Part shown: positions 1-9,600 of the stretch, in pieces
Layout: the number at the start of each line of letters is the position of its first letter
Position numbering within the stretch: the stretch's first letter is position 1
Source: Desulfovibrionaceae bacterium
GTDB taxonomy: Bacteria; Desulfobacterota; Desulfovibrionia; Desulfovibrionales; Desulfovibrionaceae
Assembly (NCBI GenBank): GCA_019421865.1
Contig: JAHZEL010000008.1
Coordinates: 486,630 to 550,629 of the forward strand
Length of the DNA stretch: 64,000 nucleotides
Direction: 5' to 3'
Program-made: the position numbers and the translations under genes
Notes under the pieces: model-generated
What the model was told of the DNA's origin: nothing
The model's input: only the letters and a program-made list of their open reading frames with translations
Databases searched by the model: none

Positions 1-1100
1 ACATGGATGAATTCGCCATGGGTTCCACGACCGAGCATTCGGCATGGAAGGTGACCACCAATCCCTGGGACGCCACCCGCGTGCCCGGAGGTTCCAGCGG
101 CGGATCGGCCGCCAGCGTGGCCGCCTGCCAGTGCTTCGCCTCCCTCGGTTCCGATACCGGCGGCTCCATCCGTCAGCCTGCTTCTCTGTGCGGCTGCGTA
201 GGCATCAAGCCTACCTACGGACGCGTGTCCCGCTACGGCTTGCTCGCCTACGCCTCTTCCTTCGATCAGGTCGGCCCGCTCGCCCGCACCGTGGAAGATG
301 CCGCACTCGTGCTTCAGGTCATTGCCGGACATGACGAACGCGACAGTACCAGCTCCCCCGTGGCCGTTCCCGACTATCAGGCGGCCATCAACGCTCAGCA
401 GGATCTTTCCGGTCTCACGCTGGGCCTGCCCCGCGAGTTCTTCGGCCATGAAGGACTTGACGAAGGCGTTGCCGCCGCCTGCCAGAATGCCGTGGATACC
501 GCCCGCTCCCTCGGTGCGAACATCGTGGAAGTCTCGCTGCCCCACACGGAATACTCCATTGCGAGCTACTACATTCTCGCCGCCGCCGAAGCCAGCTCCA
601 ACCTCGCCCGCTACGACGGCGTGCGCTACGGACACCGTACCGCAGAGCCCAGAAATCTTGAGGACATGTATACCCGCTCCCGCACCGAAGGCTTCGGCCC
701 CGAAGTGCAGCGGCGTATTCTGCTCGGCTCCTATGTGCTCTCCGCCGGTTACTACGACGCCTACTACCGCAAGGCCGCCCAGGTGCGCCGACTCATCCGT
801 CAGGACTACCTCGACGCTCTGGAAAAATGCGACATGCTCCTTGCCCCCGTCTCTCCCGTGCCCGCCTGGCAGATCGGACACATGTCCGGCGATCCGCTTC
901 AGATGTACTTCATGGACATCTTCACCCTGTCCCTCAACCTTGCCGGTCTCCCCGGTCTCTCCATCCCCGTGGGCATGAGCGGCAATCTTCCCGTGGGCAT
1001 CCAGCTCATGGGCCGCGCCTTCAACGAAGGCCAGCTCTTCCTTGCCGGCGACAAGCTGACCCGCGCCCTCGGCACCCATAATCAGCATGCCCCCATATAA
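1..1100 (+). CDS. gatA: Asp-tRNA(Asn)/Glu-tRNA(Gln) amidotransferase subunit A, 3' part
   Basis: Amidase subunit of the GatCAB complex, which converts misacylated Glu-tRNA(Gln) or Asp-tRNA(Asn) to the amide form using ammonia from glutamine. The visible fragment carries the amidase signature: GGSSGGSAAS at fragment residues 29-38 (cis-Ser at 31) and GSDTGGSIRQPAS at 49-61 (nucleophile Ser55). It continues through the GatA-typical CGCVGIKPTYGRVSRYG and SSFDQVGPLART. The start and the catalytic Lys of the Ser-Ser-Lys triad lie before the window, so the gene is 5'-truncated by the window edge, not broken. The stop is TAA at 1098-1100, followed by a hairpin terminator. The presence of GatA implies the indirect route to Gln-tRNA and/or Asn-tRNA. 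Confidence 0.97.
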   Translation, partial: MDEFAMGSTTEHSAWKVTTNPWDATRVPGGSSGGSAASVAACQCFASLGSDTGGSIRQPASLCGCVGIKPTYGRVSRYGLLAYASSFDQVGPLARTVEDAALVLQVIAGHDERDSTSSPVAVPDYQAAINAQQDLSGLTLGLPREFFGHEGLDEGVAAACQNAVDTARSLGANIVEVSLPHTEYSIASYYILAAAEASSNLARYDGVRYGHRTAEPRNLEDMYTRSRTEGFGPEVQRRILLGSYVLSAGYYDAYYRKAAQVRRLIRQDYLDALEKCDMLLAPVSPVPAWQIGHMSGDPLQMYFMDIFTLSLNLAGLPGLSIPVGMSGNLPVGIQLMGRAFNEGQLFLAGDKLTRALGTHNQHAPI

Positions 1101-1567
1101 CGTGAGAGTCGTCGCAAAAACAGAACGCTGATTCCATCATCCGTATCGGGCTCCGCCCGGCCGGCCATGCAGCATCAAGGAACCATGTCTTTCCGGGCAT
1201 GGTTCTTTTTTATTCTCCCTGCAACACTATCCATCGGCGATCAGAGCCGACTTTTTTCTTCCCCGACTCTTCCGACGCTCTCCAGTGATGCCTCTGCCGC
1301 CGTTCCAGCGCCGTAAGGCAGAATCATGGGGGACCGGGGAAGATTATCTCCCCCGGCGGGGCACGGGGCAGCGCCCCGGCCTCCACATCAAGGCCTTGCC
1401 GCCTCTCGGCAAAGGCCTTGACATGACGGGGGCTTTTCACGAAAACGCTTGTATGTTTCACGGACGGAGGATTCCGTTCTTTTCACCTCCCGGGGGGAGG
1501 CGGCGGGGAAGGCAACCACAGGCGGAAAAGCGTCTTTCCCGTCCGAGAGTCTGCTTTCCGCTCTGCC
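1101..1567. other. Intergenic region with strong hairpin at 1388-1421
   Basis: 467 bp between gatA and the aminotransferase without a convincing gene; open frames here lack a ribosome site and family resemblance. Besides the gatA terminator it holds a GC-rich tract near 1345-1385 and a 14-bp hairpin. In the hairpin TCAAGGCCTTGCCG (1388-1401) pairs with CGGCAAAGGCCTTGA (1407-1421), with one bulged A and a 5-nt loop. The hairpin has no T run, so it is not an ordinary terminator. It could be a 5'-leader structure of the next gene or a dispersed repeat. Confidence 0.5.
1180..1211 (+). terminator. Rho-independent terminator of gatA
   Basis: An 8-bp stem GAACCATG (1180-1187) pairs with CATGGTTC (1198-1205) around a 10-nt loop, followed by a run of T. 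It lies 80 bp after the gatA stop and ends that transcript. Confidence 0.8.
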
Positions 1568-2677
1568 ATGAACAGTTTCAAGCCCTATGCGGCCATGCCC
1601 TTCTATCCCGGCCCCGTTTCCGTTCATCCCGACGTTGCGCGCGCTCTCAGCCAGGACTACGCTCCTCCACGCATGGGTACGGAGTATCTTGAACTTTACA
1701 AGTCGGTACGCAGCCGCCTGCAGAAGGTGCTGGGCACGAAGGAAGACGTGCTCATGGGCACGGGCGAAGGCATGCTGGTGCTGTGGGGAGCGCTCAAGAG
1801 TCTGCTGAAGCCCGGCGACACGGTGCTTTCCGTGGGTACGGGTGTCTTCGGCGACGGTTTTGCCGACATGGCGGAAGTGCTCGGCTGCAAGGCCGTGCGC
1901 GTATCCGAGCCGTACGATACCACCATCACGGCGGCCACGCTGGAGAAGGTGAAGGACGCCGTTCTTGCCCATCGCCCCGTGCTGATGACGGCCGTGCACT
2001 GCGAAACCCCTTCCGGCACGCTGAATCCGCTGGAAGAACTCGGCCGCCTGAAAAAGGATCTGGGCGTTCCGTTCCTGGTGGTGGATGCCGTGGCAAGTGC
2101 CGGCGGCGCTCCCGTGCATGCCGACCTGTGGAACGCCGACTGCGTGCTCGGCGGTTCTCAGAAGTGCCTTGCCTGCCCGCCCGACATGAGCTTCATGAGC
2201 GTAAGCGAAGCGGCCTGGGAACGCATCCGCGAAGTAGGATACGCCGGTTACGACGCCATCAAGCCCTTCGATCATGCCATTGAAGATCCCATGCGTTTTC
2301 CCTACACTCCCAACTGGTGGGGTGTCGCCGCACTTGACGCCTCTCTTTCCGCTCTGGAGCGCGAGGGACTCGAACAGGTATTTGCCCGGCACGAAGCCGT
2401 GGCCCGTCAGTGCCGCGAGGGCATAAAGGCGCTCGGCCTTTCGCTGTGGCCCGTGGAAGGAGCCGTCAACTCCCCCACCGTCACCGCCGTGCGCATGCCC
2501 GAAGGCTGGCAGTGGAGCGACTGGAGAGCCGCTCTTGCCGAGCGCGGTCTGTACGTGGGCGGCAGCCTCGGCCCGCTGGCCGGTCGTGTGTTCCGCATGG
2601 GGCACATGGGCACGCAGGCCAATGCCGAAGCCATGAGCGCGGCTCTGGCCGTCATGAAAGACATTCTTGCCAGATAA
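1568..2677 (+). CDS. Class V PLP-dependent aminotransferase (serine-glyoxylate/alanine-glyoxylate type)
   Basis: 369 residues, fold-type I class V aminotransferase related to serine-glyoxylate and alanine-glyoxylate aminotransferases. N-terminal FYPGPVSVHP is the substrate-binding start typical of the family. MGTGEGMLVLWGAL at about 63-76 contacts the PLP phosphate. Asp173 in VVDAVASAGG pairs with the PLP ring nitrogen, and GGSQKCLACPP places the Schiff-base lysine at 199. Exact substrates cannot be read from sequence; serine, alanine, glyoxylate or pyruvate are plausible. It sits 20 bp upstream of the malic enzyme gene on the same strand, so the two are probably co-transcribed, which would couple pyruvate/malate and amino-acid metabolism. 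Confidence 0.9.
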   Translation: MNSFKPYAAMPFYPGPVSVHPDVARALSQDYAPPRMGTEYLELYKSVRSRLQKVLGTKEDVLMGTGEGMLVLWGALKSLLKPGDTVLSVGTGVFGDGFADMAEVLGCKAVRVSEPYDTTITAATLEKVKDAVLAHRPVLMTAVHCETPSGTLNPLEELGRLKKDLGVPFLVVDAVASAGGAPVHADLWNADCVLGGSQKCLACPPDMSFMSVSEAAWERIREVGYAGYDAIKPFDHAIEDPMRFPYTPNWWGVAALDASLSALEREGLEQVFARHEAVARQCREGIKALGLSLWPVEGAVNSPTVTAVRMPEGWQWSDWRAALAERGLYVGGSLGPLAGRVFRMGHMGTQANAEAMSAALAVMKDILAR

Positions 2678-2697
2678 TTTTCAATAAGGATCTCCCC

Positions 2698-4038
2698 ATG
2701 AGCTATACCAAGGAAGATGTTCGCCGCTACCACGGGCTGCCCCGCCCCGGAAAAATAGAAGTCATGACCAGCAAGAAGGCCACGACGCAGGATGACCTTA
2801 CGCTTGCCTACAGCCCCGGCGTTGCCGAAGCCTGCCGCGACATCGTGGCCGATCCTTCCTATGCGGAAAAGCTGACGGCCCGCGGCAATCTGGTAGCCGT
2901 GGTGACCAACGGTACCGCGGTGCTCGGTCTCGGCAACATCGGACCTCTTGCCGGCAAGCCCGTCATGGAAGGCAAGAGCATGCTCTTCAAGATGTTCGCC
3001 GATGTGGACGCCTTCGACATCGAACTCGACTGCAGCGATCCCGACCGCCTCATCGACATCGTCAAGGCGCTCGAACCTACCTTCGGCGGCATCAACCTTG
3101 AAGACATCCGCGGCCCGGAATGCTTCTACATTGAGGAAGAGCTGAAGAAGGCCATGAACATTCCCGTGTTCCACGACGATCAGCACGGAACCGCCGTCAT
3201 CACCGGCGCAGCCCTTATGAACGCTTCGCGCATCACGGGCCGTGCCGTGGAGGACATGAAGGTAGTGGTCATGGGCGCCGGAGCCGCAGGCATGGCCTGT
3301 GCCCGCTTCTACGCCGCCATGGGCGTGAAGAAGGAAAACATCTCCATGTTCGACATCAGAGGTCTCATCCATACCGGACGTACCGACCTCTCCGATGTGC
3401 AGATGACCTTCGCGCAGACGCCCCCCGCCCCCGGAGCCAGCATCGACGATACGCTCTATGCCGCCATGCAGGGAGCCAATCTCTTCCTTGGTCTGTCCGG
3501 CCCCGGCACGCTCAAGCCCGACATGCTGAAAGTCATGGCCGACAAGCCCGTCATCTTCGCCTGCGCCAATCCCGTGCCGGAAATCGGCTATGAAGAAGCA
3601 AAGGCCGTACGTCCCGACGCCATCATGGGCACGGGTCGTTCCGACTACCCCAATCAGGTGAACAACGTCTCCGGCTTCCCCTTCATCTTCCGCGGAGCTC
3701 TCGACGTGCGCGCCAGCAAGATCAACGAGGAAATGAAGATCGCCGCCGCCCGCGCTCTGGCCGATCTTGCGCTGGAAAGCGTGCCCGAAGACGTGCGCGC
3801 CGCCTATCACGGCCGCGACTTCACCTTCGGCCCGGAATACATCATTCCTCTGCCCCTTGACCCGCGCATCATCGAATGGGTGGCCCCTGCCGTGGCCAAG
3901 GCCGCCATCGACAGCGGTGTGGCCCGCGGAACGATGGAAGACATCGGCGGCAGCCTGGATGCCTACCGTCTCATGCTGCGTGAGCGCATGGCCAAAGCCA
4001 GAGAACGCATGGCTGCCCACTGCAGAAGCTACGAATAA
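2698..4038 (+). CDS. NAD(P)-dependent malic enzyme, short form
   Basis: 446 residues. It oxidatively decarboxylates malate to pyruvate and CO2 with reduction of NAD(P). DLTLAYSPGVAEAC and RGNLVAVVTNGTAVLGLGNIG form the N-terminal catalytic half. VFHDDQHGTAVITGAAL is the metal and substrate site. VVVMGAGAAGMACARFY is the Rossmann nucleotide site, and CANPVPEI lies near the C-terminal part of the active site. It ends where MaeB-type enzymes would continue into a phosphotransacetylase-like domain, so it is the short single-domain type. The start at 2698 follows an AAGGA-type ribosome site. Frames opening further upstream run into the preceding aminotransferase gene and are not credible. A strong terminator follows. 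Confidence 0.96.
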   Translation: MSYTKEDVRRYHGLPRPGKIEVMTSKKATTQDDLTLAYSPGVAEACRDIVADPSYAEKLTARGNLVAVVTNGTAVLGLGNIGPLAGKPVMEGKSMLFKMFADVDAFDIELDCSDPDRLIDIVKALEPTFGGINLEDIRGPECFYIEEELKKAMNIPVFHDDQHGTAVITGAALMNASRITGRAVEDMKVVVMGAGAAGMACARFYAAMGVKKENISMFDIRGLIHTGRTDLSDVQMTFAQTPPAPGASIDDTLYAAMQGANLFLGLSGPGTLKPDMLKVMADKPVIFACANPVPEIGYEEAKAVRPDAIMGTGRSDYPNQVNNVSGFPFIFRGALDVRASKINEEMKIAAARALADLALESVPEDVRAAYHGRDFTFGPEYIIPLPLDPRIIEWVAPAVAKAAIDSGVARGTMEDIGGSLDAYRLMLRERMAKARERMAAHCRSYE

Positions 4039-4050
4039 GGCAATACAACA

Positions 4051-4077
4051 AAAAGAGGGGGAAATTTTCCCCCTTTT
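4051..4077 (+). terminator. Terminator after malic enzyme
   Basis: Hairpin with GGGGG (4057-4061) and CCCCC (4069-4073), flanked by A-rich and T-rich arms, ending in TTTTTT. It lies 12 bp past the malic enzyme stop. Confidence 0.9.
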
Positions 4078-4251
4078 TTGTTTCAGGCACCCACGTCAGC
4101 CGGTATCCGGCCGCAACAGGAAAGCCCGGGCCGCGCAGTCCGCTTAAGAGCGCTTTTCGTCGATCTGTTGCCGGAAAGGCTTTCTTTTCGGCAGAAGCCA
4201 GCCCCGGACGCCGCCTCCCCATTCCAGCCCCGGCAAACGAGGAGAACCTCA

Positions 4252-4698
4252 ATGGACATTCGCCGCATCACCGCCGACAAAAAGCGTTATCTTCCCCTGC
4301 TGCTTGAAGCCGATGAACAGGAAAGCATGATCGACCGCTATCTGGAGCGCGGGGAGCTTTTCGTGATGTTTGACGAAATGAACGCGGCCCAGGCCGTGGC
4401 CGTAGTCACGAAGGAAGACGAAGGCATCCTTGAACTCAAAAATCTCGCTGTGACCGGGGAAAAACGTCGCCAAGGGCTCGGCAGGCGCATGGTGGAATTT
4501 CTGCTGCAGCACTACCTGGGATGCGGCGTCATGCTGGTGGGCACGGGCGACAGCCCCATGACGCTCGGCTTTTATCAGGCCTGCGGCTTCCGCTTCTCCC
4601 ATGTGGAAAAAGACTTCTTTGTGAACAACTACGATCACCCCATCATGGAGAACGGAAAACAGCTTACGGATATGATCTATCTGAAGCAGGAACTCTGA
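4252..4698 (+). CDS. GNAT-family N-acetyltransferase
   Basis: 148 residues with the GCN5-related acetyltransferase fold. The LAVTGEKRRQGLGRRMVEFLL stretch holds the acetyl-CoA pyrophosphate loop, RRQGLGRR at 72-79. YQACGFR near residues 106-112 is the usual C-terminal motif B region. The start at 4252 is preceded by GAGGAGAA at a good distance; an open frame extending upstream to 4078 crosses the malic enzyme terminator and is rejected. Acceptor substrate unknown. It is a single-gene unit between two terminators. Confidence 0.88.
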   Translation: MDIRRITADKKRYLPLLLEADEQESMIDRYLERGELFVMFDEMNAAQAVAVVTKEDEGILELKNLAVTGEKRRQGLGRRMVEFLLQHYLGCGVMLVGTGDSPMTLGFYQACGFRFSHVEKDFFVNNYDHPIMENGKQLTDMIYLKQEL

Positions 4699-4740
4699 TT
4701 CCCTGAGCTTTCCCGAAAGCCGTTCCGAAAATACCAGCAA

Positions 4741-4786
4741 CAAAGACGCCCTTCCCTCATGCTGCGGGAAAGGCGTCTTTGTTTTT
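4741..4786. terminator. Hairpin terminator shared by converging genes
   Basis: Stem CAAAGACGCC (4741-4750) with GGCGTCTTTG (4772-4781), followed by TTTTT on the plus strand. It ends the acetyltransferase transcript and directly abuts the stop codon of the leftward TolC-family gene, so it may serve both. Confidence 0.85.
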
Positions 4787-6244
4787 CTACTCAGCCTCCG
4801 GCAGATACGGATAGTCATGCGCCTTCGTATCTTCTGGAAGGTCGGCAAGCAGCGCCGTGTCTATGCCGAGATCCCGAATCAGCTCACCCGCCAGCGCCTT
4901 CATGCGGTACACTGCAATGATCGTATTGCCGTGGGTCGTTGCAACCTGCGACGAGGAGTTGAAGAGCTCGTTTTCCGCATCCAGCACATCAAGCAGGCTC
5001 CGCTGCCCCATGATGAACTGATCTTCATACGCCTGACAGGTCAGCTCATTATAGCCGATGGCCTCCTGATAAAACGCCAGCTGCTTTTTTGCGGATACGA
5101 AACGGGTCCAGTTCTGTTCCACGTTGAGTTTCAGCTCATCCATGTAGTTGTACAGTACCCGTCGGCTCTGGCGAATGCGGGCCGCTGCCGCCCGGCTTTC
5201 GGCCACGTCGGCGCCGCTGTTGAACAGGTTCCAGCGAATCACGGCGGCCACGCCCACTTCGGCGGTCCACAGCTCACTTTTTCCGTCGCGGTCGGAAAAC
5301 GAAGGCCCCGCCTCCAGACTGAGGGACGGATTATAGGAGGCCTTCACCTGTTCTCTGGCCGCCGTGGCGGCATTCACGTCTTCCAGATAGGCCGCCACCT
5401 TGGGATTCCCTTTCCGAGCCGCGTCCAGCACCTCCTCGGCGCTGGAGAACACGGAAGCAGGCATGGCAACAGGCGCCAGATTGCGGGCCGGATGCTTCGT
5501 GAGGCGGACATAGGTATCCTCCGCCACCCGAAGATTGGCCTCCGCTTCCGCAAGCGTGGACTGCGCACGGGCCAGGCGGCTCTGCGCCTGAGATACGTCG
5601 GCCACGGTATCCACGCCCTGCGACGCTCTTGCGCTGGCCTTGCCCAGCATGACTTCATGCCTTTGTACATTGTCCTCGGCAAGACGGAGAATTTCCTGCC
5701 TCCTCAGCACATCCACATGGGCGATGATGGCATCGAGCGCGAGCGAATTGGCATTGTCCAGTACTCGATGATCGAGGGAACGATAGATGGACTCCGCCTC
5801 CCGTACCCGGCTGCGGGTTTCCCAGCCGTCCCAGATGGGCTGGGAAAGCACAAGAGAACCCGAAGAATAGGGAGAGGCCTCGTTGTAACCGTAGGAACGG
5901 GTGGTGCTGTCGGTAAGCTTGCCGTACCCGCCTCGTACGGTCATATCAAGGCTCGGCCCGTAACCGGCCTTCGCCCGATCCACTTCGTAGCCGGCCGCCA
6001 TGCGGTTTTCCTGTATGGCCTTGAGCGCGTTGCTGTTCTTCAGCAGAAACTCCACGGACTGCTTCATGGTGACGGGAGTCTCCTTTTCCTGTGCCGCTGT
6101 CGGAAAAGGGCCCGCGACAAGAGACAGACAGCAGGAGGCAAGCAGCAAAACAAAAGGGGAGATGATCCCATGAGACCGGCATTTCTTCCGGCACACGCCA
6201 TCTCTGCACGAATCCCCCTGCCTGCATGAGTAAAAAGCGCACAT
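4787..6244 (-). CDS. TolC-family outer membrane channel protein (type I secretion)
   Basis: 485 residues from the chosen start (MCAFYSC..), which follows a GGATGGAGATGG ribosome-site-like stretch; a longer frame to 6304 adds an implausible N-terminus. A hydrophobic export segment (IISPFVLLLASCCLSLVAG) precedes the mature protein. The mature part shows the duplicated TolC architecture: two halves of long coiled helices with beta strands, such as GYGPSLDMTVRGGYG and SYNPSLSLEAGPSF. It is the outer-membrane exit duct of a type I secretion or efflux system. It lies directly downstream of the giant RTX adhesin on the same strand, so it most likely exports and/or anchors that adhesin (LapE-like role). 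The inner-membrane ABC and adaptor partners are not in this window. Confidence 0.88.
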   Translation of the reverse strand: MCAFYSCRQGDSCRDGVCRKKCRSHGIISPFVLLLASCCLSLVAGPFPTAAQEKETPVTMKQSVEFLLKNSNALKAIQENRMAAGYEVDRAKAGYGPSLDMTVRGGYGKLTDSTTRSYGYNEASPYSSGSLVLSQPIWDGWETRSRVREAESIYRSLDHRVLDNANSLALDAIIAHVDVLRRQEILRLAEDNVQRHEVMLGKASARASQGVDTVADVSQAQSRLARAQSTLAEAEANLRVAEDTYVRLTKHPARNLAPVAMPASVFSSAEEVLDAARKGNPKVAAYLEDVNAATAAREQVKASYNPSLSLEAGPSFSDRDGKSELWTAEVGVAAVIRWNLFNSGADVAESRAAAARIRQSRRVLYNYMDELKLNVEQNWTRFVSAKKQLAFYQEAIGYNELTCQAYEDQFIMGQRSLLDVLDAENELFNSSSQVATTHGNTIIAVYRMKALAGELIRDLGIDTALLADLPEDTKAHDYPYLPEAE

Positions 6245-6385
6245 ACCATCTCCATCCTGTAAAAAGTTATGTATCAAAACCGTGATGCCATGATGTCGTT
6301 CCATGATACGGACTCACCGCAACGTCACTTTATCCCATCTTTCTCTACCTGTTTCTCACGATATGAAATCAGAGACAGCCTATTT

Positions 6386-6404
6386 TCAATGATAATATTA
6401 TTGA
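6386..6404. promoter_or_regulatory. AT-rich 19-bp palindrome upstream of the tolC-like gene
   Basis: TCAATGATAATATTATTGA is a 9-1-9 palindrome with one mismatched pair, 142 bp upstream of the TolC-family start. It resembles a metal-regulator or other dimer operator; it does not fit the Fur 7-1-7 consensus well. It lies in the AT-rich gap 6245-6667, where a promoter for the leftward tolC-like gene would be expected. No gene was seen in this gap. Confidence 0.4.
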
Positions 6405-6595
6405 TGATGAGTTATTGCCCTTACCTGCATGAAATCTTTCCTTTCTCTCCACACCTTGCCTTTTCAGAAGCATGCGTTCCGTCGCCTTACAGGCCGTCCG
6501 ACAGCTCACCATTCACAGGGAACACGTTCCAGAGGCAAAAGACGAAACGCGCCTTCATACTGGAACAGGAAGGCCGCCCGATTGCGTTGCCTGAA

Positions 6596-6633
6596 GAAAA
6601 GGCTTCGGTATGCTGTTCACCCGAAGCCTTTTC
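6596..6633 (-). terminator. Hairpin after the RTX adhesin gene
   Basis: Perfect 13-bp stem GAAAAGGCTTCGG (6596-6608) with CCGAAGCCTTTTC (6621-6633) and a 12-nt loop, 35 bp past the adhesin stop. The leftward strand reads TTTTC at its end. Likely terminates or attenuates the adhesin transcript before the tolC-like gene. Confidence 0.7.
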
Positions 6634-6667
6634 CCGCATCTCACGGCACAGGACGCACGTTTTCAGA

Positions 6668-9600
6668 TCAGCCGTTCGCGTTCTGAAGCAGGAAAACCTG
6701 CTGCTCGACGGCCTCCTCCACGCCGTCGGAAACGACGGAGGTTCCGCCGTCATCCTGCATCCGAGCGGACATCGTCGTCCGTATGGTCAGGCCGCTGTCC
6801 GCATCGGTATACAGGCCGTTTCCGCCGCTCCAGCCGGAACCGAGGAAAAGCATATCCTCCCCTTCGGCGTTCCGTCCGATGGTGATGCCGTATCCGGCAA
6901 GATCGTCCAGCCCCGTCAGGCCGAGATCCGTGACATGATCGCCGGTAATGACGACTTCAAAGCCGCGGACCTGCGGTTCTTCTCCCGGAAGAGACGACGT
7001 TCCCGTACCGAGAAGGCTCGAAGGATCCCGCCCCGCAAGCGCAGCCGTATCCGCCAGAAGCACATCCATTCCTGCGCCGCCGTCCACAAAAAGATCGTTG
7101 CCGTCATACACGACCATATCGTTGCCGTCCCCGCCCAGAAGGCAGTCCGCGTCCCCGCCGCCGTCCAGAACATCGTTGCCCGATTCTCCGAAGAGCACAT
7201 CCGTTCCTGCGCCGCCGAAAAGCATGTCATCCCCTCCCAGGCCGAGGAGCACATCGTCACCGGCGCCGCCGAACAGCATATCGTTCCAGTCCGCAAGACT
7301 GCCGCCATCGACATTCACCTGCTCAAGGCCAGCCAGCAGAGCGTCCAGCTCCGTCAGCGCCTCCGCATCCATGCTCTTCACCGCAGAAACCAGAGACGCC
7401 GTGCCCGAGCCGCTCTCCAGATGAAGAATCGATGCCAGTTCATCCAGCGTGTCGCTTCCCGACGGAGTGTTGCTGCCGTCACCGATAAGAAGGTCGCTTC
7501 CTCCCTGCCCGAACATGATGTCGTTCCCCGATCCTCCGATCAGGGCATCCTCTCTGTCCGGCGCATTTGCGGAAGCGTTCTGCACAAGGTCGGACTCCAC
7601 TTTCTCCGCGTGCTCCCGGACATACTGCAGCACGTCCTCCGTACCGGGCCTGAATCCGAGGTCTGCCTGCACGTATTCCGCCAGCGTTGCGCGTTCGCCG
7701 TTCAGCATCATGAGCGCGGCATCGCCGAACACCACGTCGTCTCCGGCTCCTGCAAAAACGGTATCCGCCGCAGGCTGATTGTGCGTTTCCGACTGCAGAG
7801 CGTCCTCCAGCTCGTCCGCCCCGGAAATAAGCTGAGCCGAACCTCCGGAGTCGTACCTGTCCATCTCGTCCTGATCCAGCACGTCTCCCTTGTTGATGCC
7901 TATGACCTGCACGTCCGACAGATCCTTGAGAGGCTCGGCCGCTTCCTGATTGACCGCGTAGTCAAGGGACGTGCGCCCGTCTCCGCCCATGACGGATTGC
8001 CAGTTGCTGTTGTTCCGTCCCGCGTAGAAGCCGAGCACACCGTCACGCAGCGTAAGCGTATAACTGTTGTTGTAGTTGTCGTAGACTACCGTTCCTTCAG
8101 TGGCCCCGACGGGAATCTCCACATGATACTGCCTGCCCGAAGATTTCCAGGAAAGGCTGCCCTTATAGTAGTAGGTCGGCTTGCCGTCGGTGATGAAATA
8201 CGTTCTGTTGACGGTATTCTCCGCGCTGTTGGACTCAAACCATCCGGACATGGCGTTGAACACCGCCTCGTAGTTCGTACCGCCCTCCGACATAAAGGAG
8301 GAATCCAGCACAAAGCGTTCAAGCTCGCTCACGCTCGTTTCGGCCGTGATGGTCATTTCCTTGAACGTGTTGACGTCGTTGTCGAAATCCACATACAGCA
8401 CGTTCACCTTCACATCCGTAACCCGCACCTGTTCCAGCATGTCCTTCAGCATGCCGAGCAGCGCTTCCTGCGCCGTGGCTATACTGTTCTGCCCCATGCT
8501 GCCCGACGTATCGAGGGCTATGGCTATGTTGTAGTCGCTGCCCGTGACGAAGGTCGTGGATGCGCCCTGTATGAGATCGTCCCCGGTGGAGCCGGATCCC
8601 GTATCGGCCGAGATGTCGATCGTCACCTCCGCCTCGTCCCGCGCGCCGTGCCTGTCCTCCACCGTATAGCCTAGCTCCACGGATTCACTGTTCTTTCCCG
8701 TATTCGTCACATGAATGACGCCCGCATCCCAGTCGATGGAAATACGGGTCGTTCCGGAATAGGCAATGTTTCCGGCCGGTTCACCGAACTCGAACACCGC
8801 TCCTCCTATGGTGATCGAGGTGATGTGCATGCCGTCGGCGGCAGGGGACGCATCGTCGGCATCCGCATCGTTCTTCATAAGATCATCGAAGGTAATGGTC
8901 AGCGAGGCCTCGGGCGTTTCGGAGCCGGAAACGGTTTCCGAAATAATGACATTGTCCGGCGTGAAGGTTTCCGCCGTCTGATCCAGCGTTACGGAAACAT
9001 CGCCGGAACTTGTCAGATCTCCGGAAACGGCAAGTCCTCCGTTCACGGCAAAATCGTGCGAAACCGCGGCGTCTCCGTCCACATACAGGTAGCTGTTCAC
9101 GGCAAAGCCGTCGGAATCCACGGTAAAATCGCCGCTCACAATGGTAACGCAGTCGAGCTGCCCGCTATTCAGCAGCGACGTGCTCAGATTTCCCCGGACA
9201 TACAGCAGCAGATTGTGATCGGCGGCAAAGGCCGCAGCTGCGGAAAACTGTGCGGCCGTTGTGGCCTCCGTAACCTCAAACACATAAATATGCGCTGCAT
9301 CGGCAAGCTGATCCAGCGTCAGATGGTTGCCGCCGAGATCGATGAACACATCGCCGAACAGGTTCCCGAGCCCGTCCCGAATCGTGTCCGCCGCTCCTTG
9401 CTCGCCGTTCTTCCAGGAGATGTCGGCATCCTCCAGATCGGATCTCCCGCCCACGGCAATCATGCATCCCGGAAGCGTGGCGCTGGCCGACGCAGACACC
9501 GTACTGTCTCCCTCCACTTCCTTGTAGAGCACATATCTGTCATCTTCTGCCCCGGGAGCGCTGTTTTCCACGGAAAGCACCATATCGCGGGATACCGTGT

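Noticed and set aside
2407..4020. Minus-strand open frame opposite the malic enzyme.
   Set aside because: Low-complexity His/Gly-rich translation typical of an antisense shadow of a GC-rich gene.
6386..6404. Fur box.
   Set aside because: The 19-bp palindrome matches only part of the Fur consensus and fails the 7-1-7 arrangement; reported only as a generic palindrome.
6269..8674. Long plus-strand open frame of about 800 codons opposite the adhesin.
   Set aside because: It is the mirror of the GC-biased, repeat-rich adhesin gene, with no ribosome site and no family resemblance. The minus-strand RTX protein explains the sequence.
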